64,000 nt of DNA from Leptolinea sp964446955. GTDB lineage: Bacteria; Chloroflexota; Anaerolineae; Anaerolineales; Anaerolineaceae. The position numbers and the translations under genes were made by a program. Shown piece by piece: positions 25,808 through 34,706 of the stretch. Numbering within the stretch: the first letter of the stretch is position 1; each line of letters begins with the position of its first letter. The stretch lies in contig CAYUQJ010000011.1 of the NCBI GenBank assembly GCA_964446955.1, positions 1 through 64,000 on the forward strand, written 5' to 3'. The notes below the pieces were generated by a model. That model saw nothing but the letters and a program-made list of their open reading frames with translations. It was not told the DNA's origin and made no database searches.

Positions 25808-26275
25808 CTACCGGTTCATGCTGTCTATCAACTCAAATAATTCACTATTCGCCGGAATATCTGACATGGAATGTCCATAATGCACAAAGCGGGCAACTCC
25901 CTCTTTGTCCACCAGTACCTGAGCGGGCATCCGTCCCAGTTTGAAAAGGTTGACCTCCTGCCCGTACAATTTCAGTACACTGGCTTTTGGGTCGGGGATG
26001 CCAATAAATGGCAGGTCATGTTTGTGGAAATAACCCTCAAATGATTTTGCATCTTCCGGACCGGCCACAACAATCGTGGTGGATCGTTTTTCAAATTCCG
26101 CGTAATCTTGACGCAACTGCGCCATATGCCTCTGGCAGAATGGTCAGGTGAACGTTCTGTTGAAAACCAACAGTAAATTACTCTTTCCACGATAGTCAGA
26201 TAGCTGGAAAGGTTCACCTCGATAATCCTTCATGTTGAAGTCTGGAGCGGGAGTGTTCAGTTCAACTTTGGCCAT
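25808..26275 (-). CDS. peroxiredoxin/redoxin-domain protein with in-frame TGA (probable selenoprotein)
   Basis: Reading from ATG 26275 through an in-frame TGA gives a 155-residue AhpC/TSA-like protein. Residues 1-43 have the family start (TPAPDFNMKDYRG, then LLLVFNRTFT). Codon 44 is TGA (26146-26144), exactly where relatives have the peroxidatic Cys of a CPxC motif, and PFC follows (resolving Cys47). The frame then continues unbroken to 25808 with RHMAQLRQDY, VAGPEDAKSFEGY, LPFIGIPDP, VLKLYGQEVNLFKLGRMPAQVLVDKEG and SMSDIPAN (the long stretch given in pieces of one family block). A strong AGGAGG precedes the ATG, which argues against decay. Selenocysteine is the best explanation. A nonsense mutation or sequencing error is the alternative; an internal start at 26125 would lose the active site. 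Confidence 0.85.
26099..26143 (-). promoter_or_regulatory. candidate bacterial SECIS hairpins after the TGA
   Basis: Two stems lie just after the TGA. The first pairs CCAU (26143-26140) with AUGG (26125-26122) and UGCC (26137-26134) with GGCA (26130-26127), leaving an AGA loop with G in second place; this loop is about 11 bases from the TGA, a little close for the usual rule. The second pairs UGCGU (26115-26111) with ACGCG (26103-26099) around CAAGAUU, about 34 bases away. Which, if either, binds SelB cannot be judged by eye. Confidence 0.35.
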
Positions 26276-26384
26276 TTTTTCGCCTCCTGTCTACAAATAT
26301 TATACAAATTCTCCGATATCGCGGTGTGGGCTGTACAAAGTTGGCGAACTGTTATTTGATTGAGGTTGGTTCGCTATGAATCAA

Positions 26385-26415
26385 GATCAGCGTCACTAAT
26401 TCAGTGGCGCTGATC
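26385..26415. terminator. intergenic hairpin
   Basis: A 13-bp stem with one G-U pair (26385-26397 with 26403-26415, 5-base loop) lies between the PfkB gene end and the selenoprotein gene start, both on the minus strand. There is no strong U run on either side. It could be a weak terminator or a 3'-end stabiliser for the PfkB transcript. Confidence 0.5.
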
Positions 26416-26445
26416 TATTTGAACGAAGGTAATTGGAGAATCCGG

Positions 26446-27555
26446 TTAACGCGGGGATGTGATGAATTGTTCCGGCTCCGGGTGGGTTTCCCATCCGGCA
26501 GCAATTCGATCTCGGGTTTCATCCCACCCACGGATCCCGCTCAGAGCATCGGCTTTTTCCACGCAACAGGCTCCGATGGCAAGGGCGGATCGCATTGCGT
26601 CCAGGGGAGGTAGCCCGCGTTGAAGTGCGGCCAGAAAACCGGCAACAGTCACATCACCGGCGCCGGTTGTCCCCGCGACATTGACTTTGTAACAGGGCAG
26701 CCAGGCATTAAATTCAGCCCAGTTACCTGGATCGGCAGTGAAAGCACGTCCCATGTTTTTGAGCGCGGCAAGTGGTGCCACTCTTAAATATAAGCCTCGA
26801 TCCCCCAGCTTGAGCAAAACCATTTTTGCACCCATGCCCAAAAGTATTTTGCTGGTTTTTGCCAATATGGGTGCTGATAAAGGAATGTCGGTTTTCTTCC
26901 ACAGCATGTAGGAAATCTCATCAAAGCTGGGGACGAAGATGTCCACATATGGCAAAACGTTTTGCAGAATGGACAACCAATCTGCGCGGCCTGCGGGAGA
27001 TTCCGGATCAGGGTAGGCCATATCCAGTGATGTTGTCAGACCGGTAGTTTTTGCCCGCTCGAAGATCTGCCTGAGCTGGCTGCCACTGTCAGCGTACATT
27101 TTCGCCATTAGCGGCGGGTAGCCAAAGTGGAATAGATCGACCCCAGACAGAGCATCATCGTCCACGTCACCAACGGTGAAGTCATCATTGGCGCCCGGGT
27201 TGTGAAGGAAACGCCGGTCTTCTCCTGTTGGGCTGATGACCAGCGAGTACGATGTAGCCGATTCTGCCTTTGTGATCAAACCTGACGCCAGTCCCGCTCC
27301 CTGTTGCTCCACGCACTGGCGCAGGGTCATGCCAAGCGCGTCATTACCGGTGCGGGCGATGAGCCGTGTTGGAATTCCCAGCCGGTGTAACGCAATTCCG
27401 GTATTGGAAACCGCGCCTCCGGTGGTTAAGACAGCCTTCCCGCATTGGGTAAGCCGGCCGGGACGGAAGCTCGCGTCAAATTGGCCGGGCGCAAAAGCGG
27501 AAAGGTCCGGGATGATGTCCAGGCACAGGTGTCCGGCAACAATGGCTCCGGTCAT
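26446..27555 (-). CDS. PfkB-family carbohydrate kinase
   Basis: This 369-residue sugar kinase is of the ribokinase/PfkB type. Signature 1 lies at GGAVSNTGIALHRLG (near 46-60), and the catalytic anion hole and base at VAGTTGAGDVTVAGFLA (near 292-308). It transfers phosphate from ATP to a sugar or sugar derivative. The start codon abuts the stop of the xylose-isomerase-like gene (1 bp gap), so the two are translated as a pair: isomerise, then phosphorylate. The usual partner of xylose isomerase is an FGGY kinase, so the sugar is probably not plain xylose. Confidence 0.92.
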   Translation of the reverse strand: MTGAIVAGHLCLDIIPDLSAFAPGQFDASFRPGRLTQCGKAVLTTGGAVSNTGIALHRLGIPTRLIARTGNDALGMTLRQCVEQQGAGLASGLITKAESATSYSLVISPTGEDRRFLHNPGANDDFTVGDVDDDALSGVDLFHFGYPPLMAKMYADSGSQLRQIFERAKTTGLTTSLDMAYPDPESPAGRADWLSILQNVLPYVDIFVPSFDEISYMLWKKTDIPLSAPILAKTSKILLGMGAKMVLLKLGDRGLYLRVAPLAALKNMGRAFTADPGNWAEFNAWLPCYKVNVAGTTGAGDVTVAGFLAALQRGLPPLDAMRSALAIGACCVEKADALSGIRGWDETRDRIAAGWETHPEPEQFITSPR

Positions 27556-27556
27556 A

Positions 27557-28588
27557 TCACTTGCCCATCAGGTGTTTAACGATCAGCAGGTCCAGTTCTT
27601 CATAATCACGGGAAGCACGAAGCTCTTCCACTTTTTTGACGTCCAGGGACCTTACCAGATCCAGGAGTCGCAGAAATATTTCGCGGCTGTTGCTCAGGTG
27701 TTTGGTGGATTTTTCTTTTACCTGGGTGCGCAGGGCTTTTACATCAAGCCCCACAAATTCGCCGTTCTGACCAAATCCGTTGCGTTCCAAAACCCAAACC
27801 TGGTTGAACGCGCGCCTCAGGTCTACAACCCCGAACGATTTGTCTTCATCGAATTTCAAACCATTCTGGTCGTTCAGATGCACGGACCATAATTTCTTCT
27901 GGTACAGGGCATACGCCATATCATCAGACGGATCAAGGCCGGCGAGAATGGAGTGTGCGGATTCGATCAGGGCGCCTACCCGGGATGGATCAACAGTCAG
28001 GCTTGCCAGTCCCAGGAAATGACCGACGGTGGGAACGTAAGCCTGGTCCATGGGTTCGTTGGGTTTCATCTCTCCCAGAATGCGGATGTCTTTGTTGTAT
28101 TCCAACAGCGCGTTCATCCACTCAACCAGGCGCCCGATGGATGCCACAGGGTCCTTGGCCTCACGCATGTATGTTCCTTCGCGCGCCGGCCAGAGGACAA
28201 TCTTGTCTGTCCCGATGATCTGGGCGATATCCACGGCCCGTTTCGACCGCTCCAGCGTGTATTTACGGGCTTCCGCGGAATTGGAGGTGATGGATCCATC
28301 AATTCCCATTTCATTTTCCCAGAGTCTGGGCGCGACAAACTCTGCTACAAGTCCGCGCTCATCGAGTAATTGCCGGATCCGTTTCGCTTCGCCTTCCTGT
28401 TTCGACCAGGGATCATCCGCGCTGGTTACCACATCATCATCATGAAATTGGACCCCGTCAAAACCCAGTTTTTTGTAGAATTCCAGCTTCTCGCTGAAAG
28501 AGAATTCGTCCCGCATGGGTGGACCGAACGGGTCTGCTCCGGAGTGGATATTCCATGGTCCAAATGAAAAACGATAGTTGGTTGGCAT
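27557..28588 (-). CDS. xylose-isomerase-like TIM-barrel sugar isomerase
   Basis: The 343-residue enzyme has recognisable class I xylose-isomerase motifs, diverged: FGPWNIHSGADPFGP at the start, FHDDDVV near 50, WPAREGTY near 138, GEMKPNEP near 171 (metal-binding Glu) and HLNDQNGLKFDEDKSFG near 235. It is about 45 residues shorter than actinobacterial XylA. The Trp-Gly-Gly of the usual WGGREG is replaced by WPA, so substrate shape may differ. It is expected to convert an aldose to a ketose using two divalent metal ions. An AAGGAG site precedes the ATG. It forms an operon with the PfkB kinase. Confidence 0.87.
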   Translation of the reverse strand: MPTNYRFSFGPWNIHSGADPFGPPMRDEFSFSEKLEFYKKLGFDGVQFHDDDVVTSADDPWSKQEGEAKRIRQLLDERGLVAEFVAPRLWENEMGIDGSITSNSAEARKYTLERSKRAVDIAQIIGTDKIVLWPAREGTYMREAKDPVASIGRLVEWMNALLEYNKDIRILGEMKPNEPMDQAYVPTVGHFLGLASLTVDPSRVGALIESAHSILAGLDPSDDMAYALYQKKLWSVHLNDQNGLKFDEDKSFGVVDLRRAFNQVWVLERNGFGQNGEFVGLDVKALRTQVKEKSTKHLSNSREIFLRLLDLVRSLDVKKVEELRASRDYEELDLLIVKHLMGK

Positions 28589-28719
28589 TGGTAACTCCTT
28601 GAAATAGGTGGGTAAAGATAAAGGTTTTCAGGAATTCAGGATTCGCCGGTCACATTCTATTTTATAACCAAACCCGACCCCGGACTTCCTGGTTGGATAA
28701 GGTTTGATTTACAGAAATG

Positions 28720-28747
28720 AAAAGATTCCCGGAAGGGGAATCTTTTT
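28720..28747. terminator. bidirectional Rho-independent terminator
   Basis: AAAAGATTCCC (28720-28730) pairs with GGGAATCTTTT (28736-28746) around a 5-base loop. U runs are present on both strands. It lies 20 bp past the stop of the minus-strand lplA. Confidence 0.88.
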
Positions 28748-28769
28748 TTAGTAACGAAAAACATGTATC

Positions 28770-29771
28770 TCAGGAATTTGTTTCAAAAAGGCAATTGACA
28801 ACCTCATCCGCTGTTATGCTGCCCAGGTATAACGAAAGGTCCATCCCTTTTAGTTTTTCCAGAATGTCTGCTTCGTTGAACCGCACACCGATCAGTGATT
28901 TTTCCAATTCGTCCAGCTCAACAAGTCCCATGAAGTCTCCGCAGAACCGGCATTCGGTGATCAATCCGTTCTCGACATTAATGTCAATTTCCAGGTTGCC
29001 GCCGGTGAATCGTTTGGTGTTGCGGTACTGGAAGGCTGGCGCGCGACCGAAATTCCAATCCCAGGTTTGATACTTGGTTTCCTGCAGGAACTTCGCCCTT
29101 TCCACCAGGTGATCAGGAGCTTCCACGCGTGTGAGGGGTCCTTCTTTTCCAAATGCTTCGATCAATCCATCCCAGAAAGCTCGCATATCCGGATATTTTT
29201 CCGCGGGAACGTGTTCCCGAATATTCGTCACCCGGCTGCGGACGGAGGCGATACCTTTTGAGATGATCTTGGACGGGTTGACATTAAGGACACTCTGCAG
29301 GTTATCCAGATCGGAATCAAACAACAACGTTCCGTGGTGGAGAAGCTTCTTGTTGTGAATACGTTGTGCGGTTCCGGAGATCTTTTTTCCTTCCAGGGTA
29401 ATGTCATTACGTCCCTGTACCAATGCGGATATCCCCATAAGATTTAACGCCTGTTCCATGGGTTTCGAAAGGACGGTCAGGTCAAGACGTTGTTGATAAT
29501 CGATTGGGCGAATGAACGTGTAGTTCAGGTTCCCCATATCGTGATAAACCGTACCGCCACCCGATGAGCGCCGGACCACTCGTGCGCCGATCTTCTTTGC
29601 CGCGTCAACATTTATCTCTTTCTCGGCGTTCTGATAACGACCAACGATGATGGCGTTTTTATTCTGCCAGAGCATCATCACATCTTCCGGTTGGTTCCAC
29701 TCCTGGACTGCCTCCTCAAATGCCAGATTCCACGTAGGGTCCAGGGAATTCGTTTCCAGATAAATCATCAA
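28770..29771 (-). CDS. lplA: lipoate-protein ligase A
   Basis: This 333-residue ligase activates lipoate with ATP and attaches it to lipoyl domains of 2-oxoacid dehydrogenases and glycine-cleavage H protein. Motifs: NLAFEEAVQEW near 15, RRSSGGGTVYHD near 67 (lipoyl-AMP loop), and GRNDITLEGKKISGTAQ near 120 with the catalytic Lys. The C-terminal accessory domain (about 245-333) is present, so one gene may be enough. It is flanked by a terminator downstream and no operon partner. No lipoylated-enzyme gene lies in the window. Confidence 0.94.
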   Translation of the reverse strand: MMIYLETNSLDPTWNLAFEEAVQEWNQPEDVMMLWQNKNAIIVGRYQNAEKEINVDAAKKIGARVVRRSSGGGTVYHDMGNLNYTFIRPIDYQQRLDLTVLSKPMEQALNLMGISALVQGRNDITLEGKKISGTAQRIHNKKLLHHGTLLFDSDLDNLQSVLNVNPSKIISKGIASVRSRVTNIREHVPAEKYPDMRAFWDGLIEAFGKEGPLTRVEAPDHLVERAKFLQETKYQTWDWNFGRAPAFQYRNTKRFTGGNLEIDINVENGLITECRFCGDFMGLVELDELEKSLIGVRFNEADILEKLKGMDLSLYLGSITADEVVNCLFETNS

Positions 29772-29945
29772 GCACCATCCTTACTGTCAATAGTGGATTA
29801 AGTATACTGTATTGATGTTTTTGGGACACAATCCCTTTTATAAGGTTAGAACACGCTCTTGCCGGGGAAGATGCTTGCGGGTTGATTGAATTCTTCCCCG
29901 TAGCCTGTTGGAAAAACTTGATAATATTTATTCACATAGACTGGT

Positions 29946-29974
29946 TTGACACCATTTTTTGTATGGGGTAGACT
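29946..29974 (+). promoter_or_regulatory. sigma-70-type promoter of the osmolyte cluster
   Basis: A perfect TTGACA (29946-29951) is separated by 17 bp from TAGACT (29969-29974). The predicted start of transcription is near 29981, about 64 bp before the first gene of the GH63-GT20-GT4-phosphatase cluster. The rest of the 273-bp gap before the cluster (29772-30044) holds the lplA upstream region and no further signal I can support. Confidence 0.75.
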
Positions 29975-30044
29975 AATTTTAGGCGGGATGCATTTTTTTC
30001 ATTGACTAACAAAGATCGGCGCGTTTGGAGACTTACACATTTAT

Positions 30045-31826
30045 ATGAAGAAAATCGATTATTTCAGCTTACTCACCAATCATATAGATATACGGCACGT
30101 ACCATTCAGTGAACGGGGTTCGAGAATTTTGATCTTTCGATACCTGGATCAAAATGCTTTATACATCAGATTGGCTGAACGGCTGACAAACCTGGAATCT
30201 AATATAGAAGCGTATCTCAACCGTTTACCGTTCATTCAAGACTTGTTCTTCATCGACGATCAAAAAAAAGTCATTGATTTTACAATAACCAGTACTCCCA
30301 ACCGTCTCATTTTTCATACACATCTTGGGAATATCGAGTTGGTCTTTCAAGACCGCCACATCATTGCGTTCTCATTACCTGCAAACCGGGTAAGCGGTTT
30401 GCGATTTAAAGTCTTTCCTCAGTACTGGAGAAGTACACCACAGGGTGGGAAGTTCCTTACCGTCAGGAACCTTGTGTACAACACGACGGGGAATGTCATT
30501 CACAACCAGATCTCTCCGATGGAAGGCGGATACGAGGTTGAGTTCCTTGTGGAAACACAGGATAACTCAACCACAATTCTGGGAATTTACCCGTCAGAAC
30601 CCGATGTGCCCCCCATCCTTCCTTTTTCTCAATTGCGGGATACGTCGGAAGAACGGTGGCGTTCCTGGTTCAAACGTATCCCCCAGGTTAAAGAAAAATA
30701 TGCCAGAACGTACGCGTTCGCGTGGTGGATCATGGCTAATAATCTCATCAGCCCTCAGGGTAAAGTGATCTATGAGGCAATGACACCATCCAAACTTGGG
30801 TACGTTGGCCTCTGGCTTTGGGATAATGCCATGCATGCGTTGGCATACCGGTATGTGGATGCGGAACTGGCCCGCAACCAGATCCGGTCCATGCTGGCCT
30901 ACCAATTGCCCAACGGGATGGTTCCGGATGTTGTCTATGATGATGGCGTGGTCTTGTCGATCGATCATCCCATTGCCGGAGAGGTGACCAAACCGCCAAT
31001 TCTTGCCTGGGCAGCATTGAAATTGCATGAGTTCGATCCGGATATGGAATTTTTGAAAGAGATATATGTACCGCTTGTGCGATTGAATGCCTGGTGGCTA
31101 ACAATGAATGATGATGATGGCGATGGTCTTGCCCAATATAATCACCCGTATTCATCCGGTCTGGATGACAGCCCATTATGGGACCAGGGTATGCCAGTTG
31201 AGTCACCTGACCTGAACACATATCTTTGCATTCAATGCTCATCGCTGGCTCAAATTGCAACGTTATTAAATATGGAAGCGGAAGCTTTGATGTGGAAGCG
31301 TAAGGCCTCTGCCATGGTAGAGCGAATGATCAAACACTTTTGGGACCCGGATCACGGTTTTTTCTGGGTAATCAAGGATCATAAACCTATAAAAACGAAA
31401 ACCCCATTTAATCTTTATCCTCTTTGGACCGGTTTATTGCCGGAGTCGATAAAAAACAGATTGTTGGGACAGCTCACAAACCCCGATCTGTTTTGGGGAA
31501 AATATAAACTTCCGACAGTCGCTTACAGCGACCCCAAGTATGATCCGAAAACCATGTGGCGTGGTCCGGTTTGGGCAAATATCAACTACTTTTTTATCGA
31601 AGCATTGGAGAATGTCGGAGAGATCAAGCTGGCTAAAACACTTCGGGATAGCACACTGGACATGATCATGGCGCATGAAGACATATTTGAGTTTTATGAC
31701 GCCGAAACAGGTGCTCCACCCGAAAGGTCGGTGAGAAATTTCGGTTGGACTTCGGCTGTTTTTATCGATCTGGCGATACAGGCAAGTGCCATTCGTACGA
31801 CGGGAAAGGCGGAGAAGCACCAATGA
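30045..31826 (+). CDS. GH63-like glycoside hydrolase ((alpha/alpha)6 barrel)
   Basis: The 593-residue protein has an N-terminal beta-rich domain (about 1-190) and a C-terminal (alpha/alpha)6 barrel (about 215-585). The barrel has the motifs of GH63 bacterial mannosyl-/glucosylglycerate hydrolases: LWLWDNAMH near 257 (general acid Asp), a YNHPYSSGLDDSP loop near 365 and WRGPVWANINYF near 505, with FEFYDAETG near 546. It lacks a signal peptide, so it acts inside on a compatible solute or related glycoside. Its TGA overlaps the ATG of the next gene (ATGA), so translation is coupled. Substrate specificity is a guess from neighbours. Confidence 0.85.
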   Translation: MKKIDYFSLLTNHIDIRHVPFSERGSRILIFRYLDQNALYIRLAERLTNLESNIEAYLNRLPFIQDLFFIDDQKKVIDFTITSTPNRLIFHTHLGNIELVFQDRHIIAFSLPANRVSGLRFKVFPQYWRSTPQGGKFLTVRNLVYNTTGNVIHNQISPMEGGYEVEFLVETQDNSTTILGIYPSEPDVPPILPFSQLRDTSEERWRSWFKRIPQVKEKYARTYAFAWWIMANNLISPQGKVIYEAMTPSKLGYVGLWLWDNAMHALAYRYVDAELARNQIRSMLAYQLPNGMVPDVVYDDGVVLSIDHPIAGEVTKPPILAWAALKLHEFDPDMEFLKEIYVPLVRLNAWWLTMNDDDGDGLAQYNHPYSSGLDDSPLWDQGMPVESPDLNTYLCIQCSSLAQIATLLNMEAEALMWKRKASAMVERMIKHFWDPDHGFFWVIKDHKPIKTKTPFNLYPLWTGLLPESIKNRLLGQLTNPDLFWGKYKLPTVAYSDPKYDPKTMWRGPVWANINYFFIEALENVGEIKLAKTLRDSTLDMIMAHEDIFEFYDAETGAPPERSVRNFGWTSAVFIDLAIQASAIRTTGKAEKHQ

Positions 31827-33394
31827 AAAGCAAAGATCAGTCAGATAGTGGGTGGTCGAAAACGGAAACGGTGAATGATATTCAATCCGGCGGCTCAATA
31901 TCAGAAGACCTTTTGGAGGGACGTTCTCTTATCATCGTTTCCAATCGGGGACCTTCCGGCCTGGTAAAGAACCATGATGGAACATATCAATCCCAACGCG
32001 GTAGTGGCGGTTTGGTTACTGCCTTATTGGGTCTGGCTCACAACATAGATATCAACTGGATTGCTGCCAGGATCGCAGAGGAAGATGATATTGCGGGTGA
32101 GACACAGCATACTACGATGCAAATCGCGGAAGACGGCCGCATAATAAAAATGCATTATGTGCCTATTCCTGAAGAGGTATACGACGGCTATTACAATGTA
32201 ATATCAAATCCGCTTATCTGGTTTGTGCAGCATTCCATGTGGGATTTCATCACCAGCCCGACAATAACCCGGGCTACCTGGGTCGCATGGGAAAGAGGTT
32301 ACATGGAAGCAAACCGGATGTTTGCCCGATCTTTGTACCAGCTTGTTAAAGCGACACCGGGTAAGAAAATAATCATGTTGCAGGATTATCATCTTTACCT
32401 TGTCCCCCGGATGCTGCGGAACCTTTTGCATCGTACCCGCCGCTCTGAAGATGTCACCCTGACCCATTTTGTCCATATCCCATGGCCGGGTTCCGAAGAA
32501 ATTCGAATGCTGCCGGCCGGTATGCGGACAGATATTCTTGACGGGCTTTCCGCGGTGGATTTGTTGGGATTTCAGACGAAAAAGGATTGTAAGAATTTTC
32601 TGCAATCTGTGGAATCTCATTTACCAAGAGCCAATGTCAACTTCCGGCATAGCAGGATTTGGTTCAGAAACCATGCCACCCATGTACAAGATTTCCCGAT
32701 CTCAATTGACGTTCCGGCTTTGAGGGAATTAGCAGAGTCAGAGGAAGTTGATCAAATTCGTGTTCAGCTTGAAGAGATCATTCAAGATAATCAATTAATC
32801 CTGCGTGTGGACAGGACTGATCCGAGTAAGAATATTGTCCGGGGCTTTCAGGCATTTGGGGAGATGCTGGAAACCCACCCGGAACATCGGGAGAAGGTGA
32901 AATTTCTCGCCATGTTAGTGCCTTCAAGGCTTGATGTTGAGGAATATCATAACTATCACAATGAGATCATGGCTGCTGCCGGGTGGGTAAATTCACAATA
33001 TGGGACCGGTGATTGGGAGCCAATCCGAGTTGTTCAGGGTGAAAACTATCCGAGGGCCATAGCGGCTTTGCAATTGTATGATGTGTTGTTGGTCAATTCT
33101 ATTGCGGATGGGATGAACCTGGTTTCAAAAGAAGGTCCCATAGTTAACAAAAAAGACGGCGTTCTGGTGTTATCAGATTTGACCGGGGCAAGCCAGCAAT
33201 TGGAACCGGGAGCACTGGTTATTTCTCCCTGTGATGTGTACGCGACAGCAGAAGCCATGCATCAGGCGTTAGCGATGAACCCTGAAGAACGGTCCCTTCG
33301 GGCCACCCGTTTGCGATGGCTTGTGGAAGAAAATGATATTAATGCCTGGTTTAAAAATCAGATCAAAGCGATTAAAAAGATGGGTTGTTTATGA
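31823..33394 (+). CDS. GT20 trehalose-6-phosphate-synthase-like glycosyltransferase
   Basis: This 523-residue retaining transferase joins glucose from a nucleotide donor to a phosphorylated acceptor. Motifs: SNRGPSG near 40, RGSGGLVTALLGL near 58, LQDYHLYLVPRML near 188, HIPWPGSEEIRMLP near 217, RVDRTDPSKNIVRGF near 330 and DGMNLVSKEGPIVN near 430 with GASQQL. The DRTDPSKN form, instead of DRLDYxKG, groups it with divergent TPS homologues, so the product may be trehalose-6-phosphate or another glucosyl compound. ATG 31823 (ATGA overlap) is chosen over an upstream in-frame ATG inside the preceding gene. Confidence 0.9.
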   Translation: MKSKDQSDSGWSKTETVNDIQSGGSISEDLLEGRSLIIVSNRGPSGLVKNHDGTYQSQRGSGGLVTALLGLAHNIDINWIAARIAEEDDIAGETQHTTMQIAEDGRIIKMHYVPIPEEVYDGYYNVISNPLIWFVQHSMWDFITSPTITRATWVAWERGYMEANRMFARSLYQLVKATPGKKIIMLQDYHLYLVPRMLRNLLHRTRRSEDVTLTHFVHIPWPGSEEIRMLPAGMRTDILDGLSAVDLLGFQTKKDCKNFLQSVESHLPRANVNFRHSRIWFRNHATHVQDFPISIDVPALRELAESEEVDQIRVQLEEIIQDNQLILRVDRTDPSKNIVRGFQAFGEMLETHPEHREKVKFLAMLVPSRLDVEEYHNYHNEIMAAAGWVNSQYGTGDWEPIRVVQGENYPRAIAALQLYDVLLVNSIADGMNLVSKEGPIVNKKDGVLVLSDLTGASQQLEPGALVISPCDVYATAEAMHQALAMNPEERSLRATRLRWLVEENDINAWFKNQIKAIKKMGCL

Positions 33395-33458
33395 AGAAAT
33401 TTTCAATATGTTCAATGAAACCGTGCAGAAACAGCCCGGTCTAAGGGAGTACGACTAC

Positions 33459-34706
33459 ATGAAAACAGCAATCTTGCATTATTCTGCGCCTCCAACAGTC
33501 GGAGGTGTGGAGATGGTCATTCAATCCCATGCGGAGCAATTTCAGGCTGCCGGGTTACCGCTAACGGTTATCGCGGGACGTGGACAGGCGACTGCTCTAC
33601 CTCAGGATGTGTCGTACGTACAAATTGATGAGATTGATTCCATGCACCCGGACATCGTTGCGGCAACAGAAGCCCTGAATTCAGGAAAAATCCCGGACTC
33701 CTTTAACGGCTTGACAGATATTTTAACGGAACGCCTTCAACCTCTACTTCCGCAGTTTGATAACCTGATCGTGCATAATGTGTTTTCCAAACATTTTAAT
33801 CTCCCGCTGACCACCGCGTTATTTCGTATGGTTGATTCCGGATCCATAAAGCATTGCATTTCATGGTGTCATGATCTAACCTGGAGTAGTGAAAGATCGC
33901 GGGGGAAAGTGTACGCGGCTTTTCCATGGGATATCCTGAAAACTTACAACGATAAGATCACATATATTGCCATATCACAGCAACGGCGCAAAGAATTGAT
34001 AGAAACAACAGGCTGCCCGCCGGGTAAAGTGCGGGTTGTTTATAACGGGGTTGAACCGGAATCGATGCTTGGTATTTCACCCGAAGTGAAAAACCTGACC
34101 GAGAAAATGGACCTTTTGTCGGCTGATATGATTCTCTTAATGCCGGTGCGGATCACAAAAGCGAAGAATATTGAATTGGCGATCCGGTTGGCAGATGCCT
34201 TGAAAAGAATGGGTTATTCACCCCGCATTATTTTGACAGGTCCTCCAGACCCGCATGATCCTGACAGTATGGAATATTACAAGTCGCTTCTTGAATTACG
34301 TCAGAATCTGATGGTGGAAAAAGAAATGCAATTTGTGTATGAATACGGCAAAAAAGCGAACGAGGGTTTGATCATTGATCGTGAGACAGTTTTTGAGCTT
34401 TATCGGGTGTCCGATGCTTTGTTTATGCCTTCTCACCGCGAAGGTTTTGGTATGCCGTTGGTTGAAGCCGGGCTTGTGGGAATGCCAATTATCACGACCC
34501 ATGTTCCGTCGTATTGTGAATTGATGGATGGAAATGCGCTGGCGATATCACCTGATATGGATCAAACTGATCTGGCAAAAGAGATATTGAACTGGCTGGG
34601 GAATAAACCTGAATTCAAGAATCGGGTTATGGTACGTAAAAAACTGACATGGAATGCGATTTTTCAGCAAGATATTCTTCCATTATTAAGGACTCCAGAA
34701 AATTGA
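33459..34706 (+). CDS. GT4-family glycosyltransferase
   Basis: This 415-residue GT-B enzyme has an N-terminal acceptor domain with PTVGGVEMVIQSHA near 11 and a C-terminal donor domain: RVVYNGVEPESML near 190, LMPVRITKAKNIELAI near 225 and the EX7E-type HREGFGMPLVEAGLVGMP near 326. GT4 enzymes in such clusters make sucrose, trehalose, mannosylfructose or glucosylglycerate. The ATG at 33459 is preceded by AAGGGAG. Its TGA overlaps the next ATG (TGATG), so it is coupled to the phosphatase. The acceptor is not known. Confidence 0.88.
   Translation: MKTAILHYSAPPTVGGVEMVIQSHAEQFQAAGLPLTVIAGRGQATALPQDVSYVQIDEIDSMHPDIVAATEALNSGKIPDSFNGLTDILTERLQPLLPQFDNLIVHNVFSKHFNLPLTTALFRMVDSGSIKHCISWCHDLTWSSERSRGKVYAAFPWDILKTYNDKITYIAISQQRRKELIETTGCPPGKVRVVYNGVEPESMLGISPEVKNLTEKMDLLSADMILLMPVRITKAKNIELAIRLADALKRMGYSPRIILTGPPDPHDPDSMEYYKSLLELRQNLMVEKEMQFVYEYGKKANEGLIIDRETVFELYRVSDALFMPSHREGFGMPLVEAGLVGMPIITTHVPSYCELMDGNALAISPDMDQTDLAKEILNWLGNKPEFKNRVMVRKKLTWNAIFQQDILPLLRTPEN

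Noticed and set aside
26126..26275. Separate short gene or simple pseudogene upstream of the 105-residue redoxin frame
   Set aside because: Both parts share one frame and one family, with a strong ribosome site and no other damage; the break is a TGA precisely on the active-site Cys.
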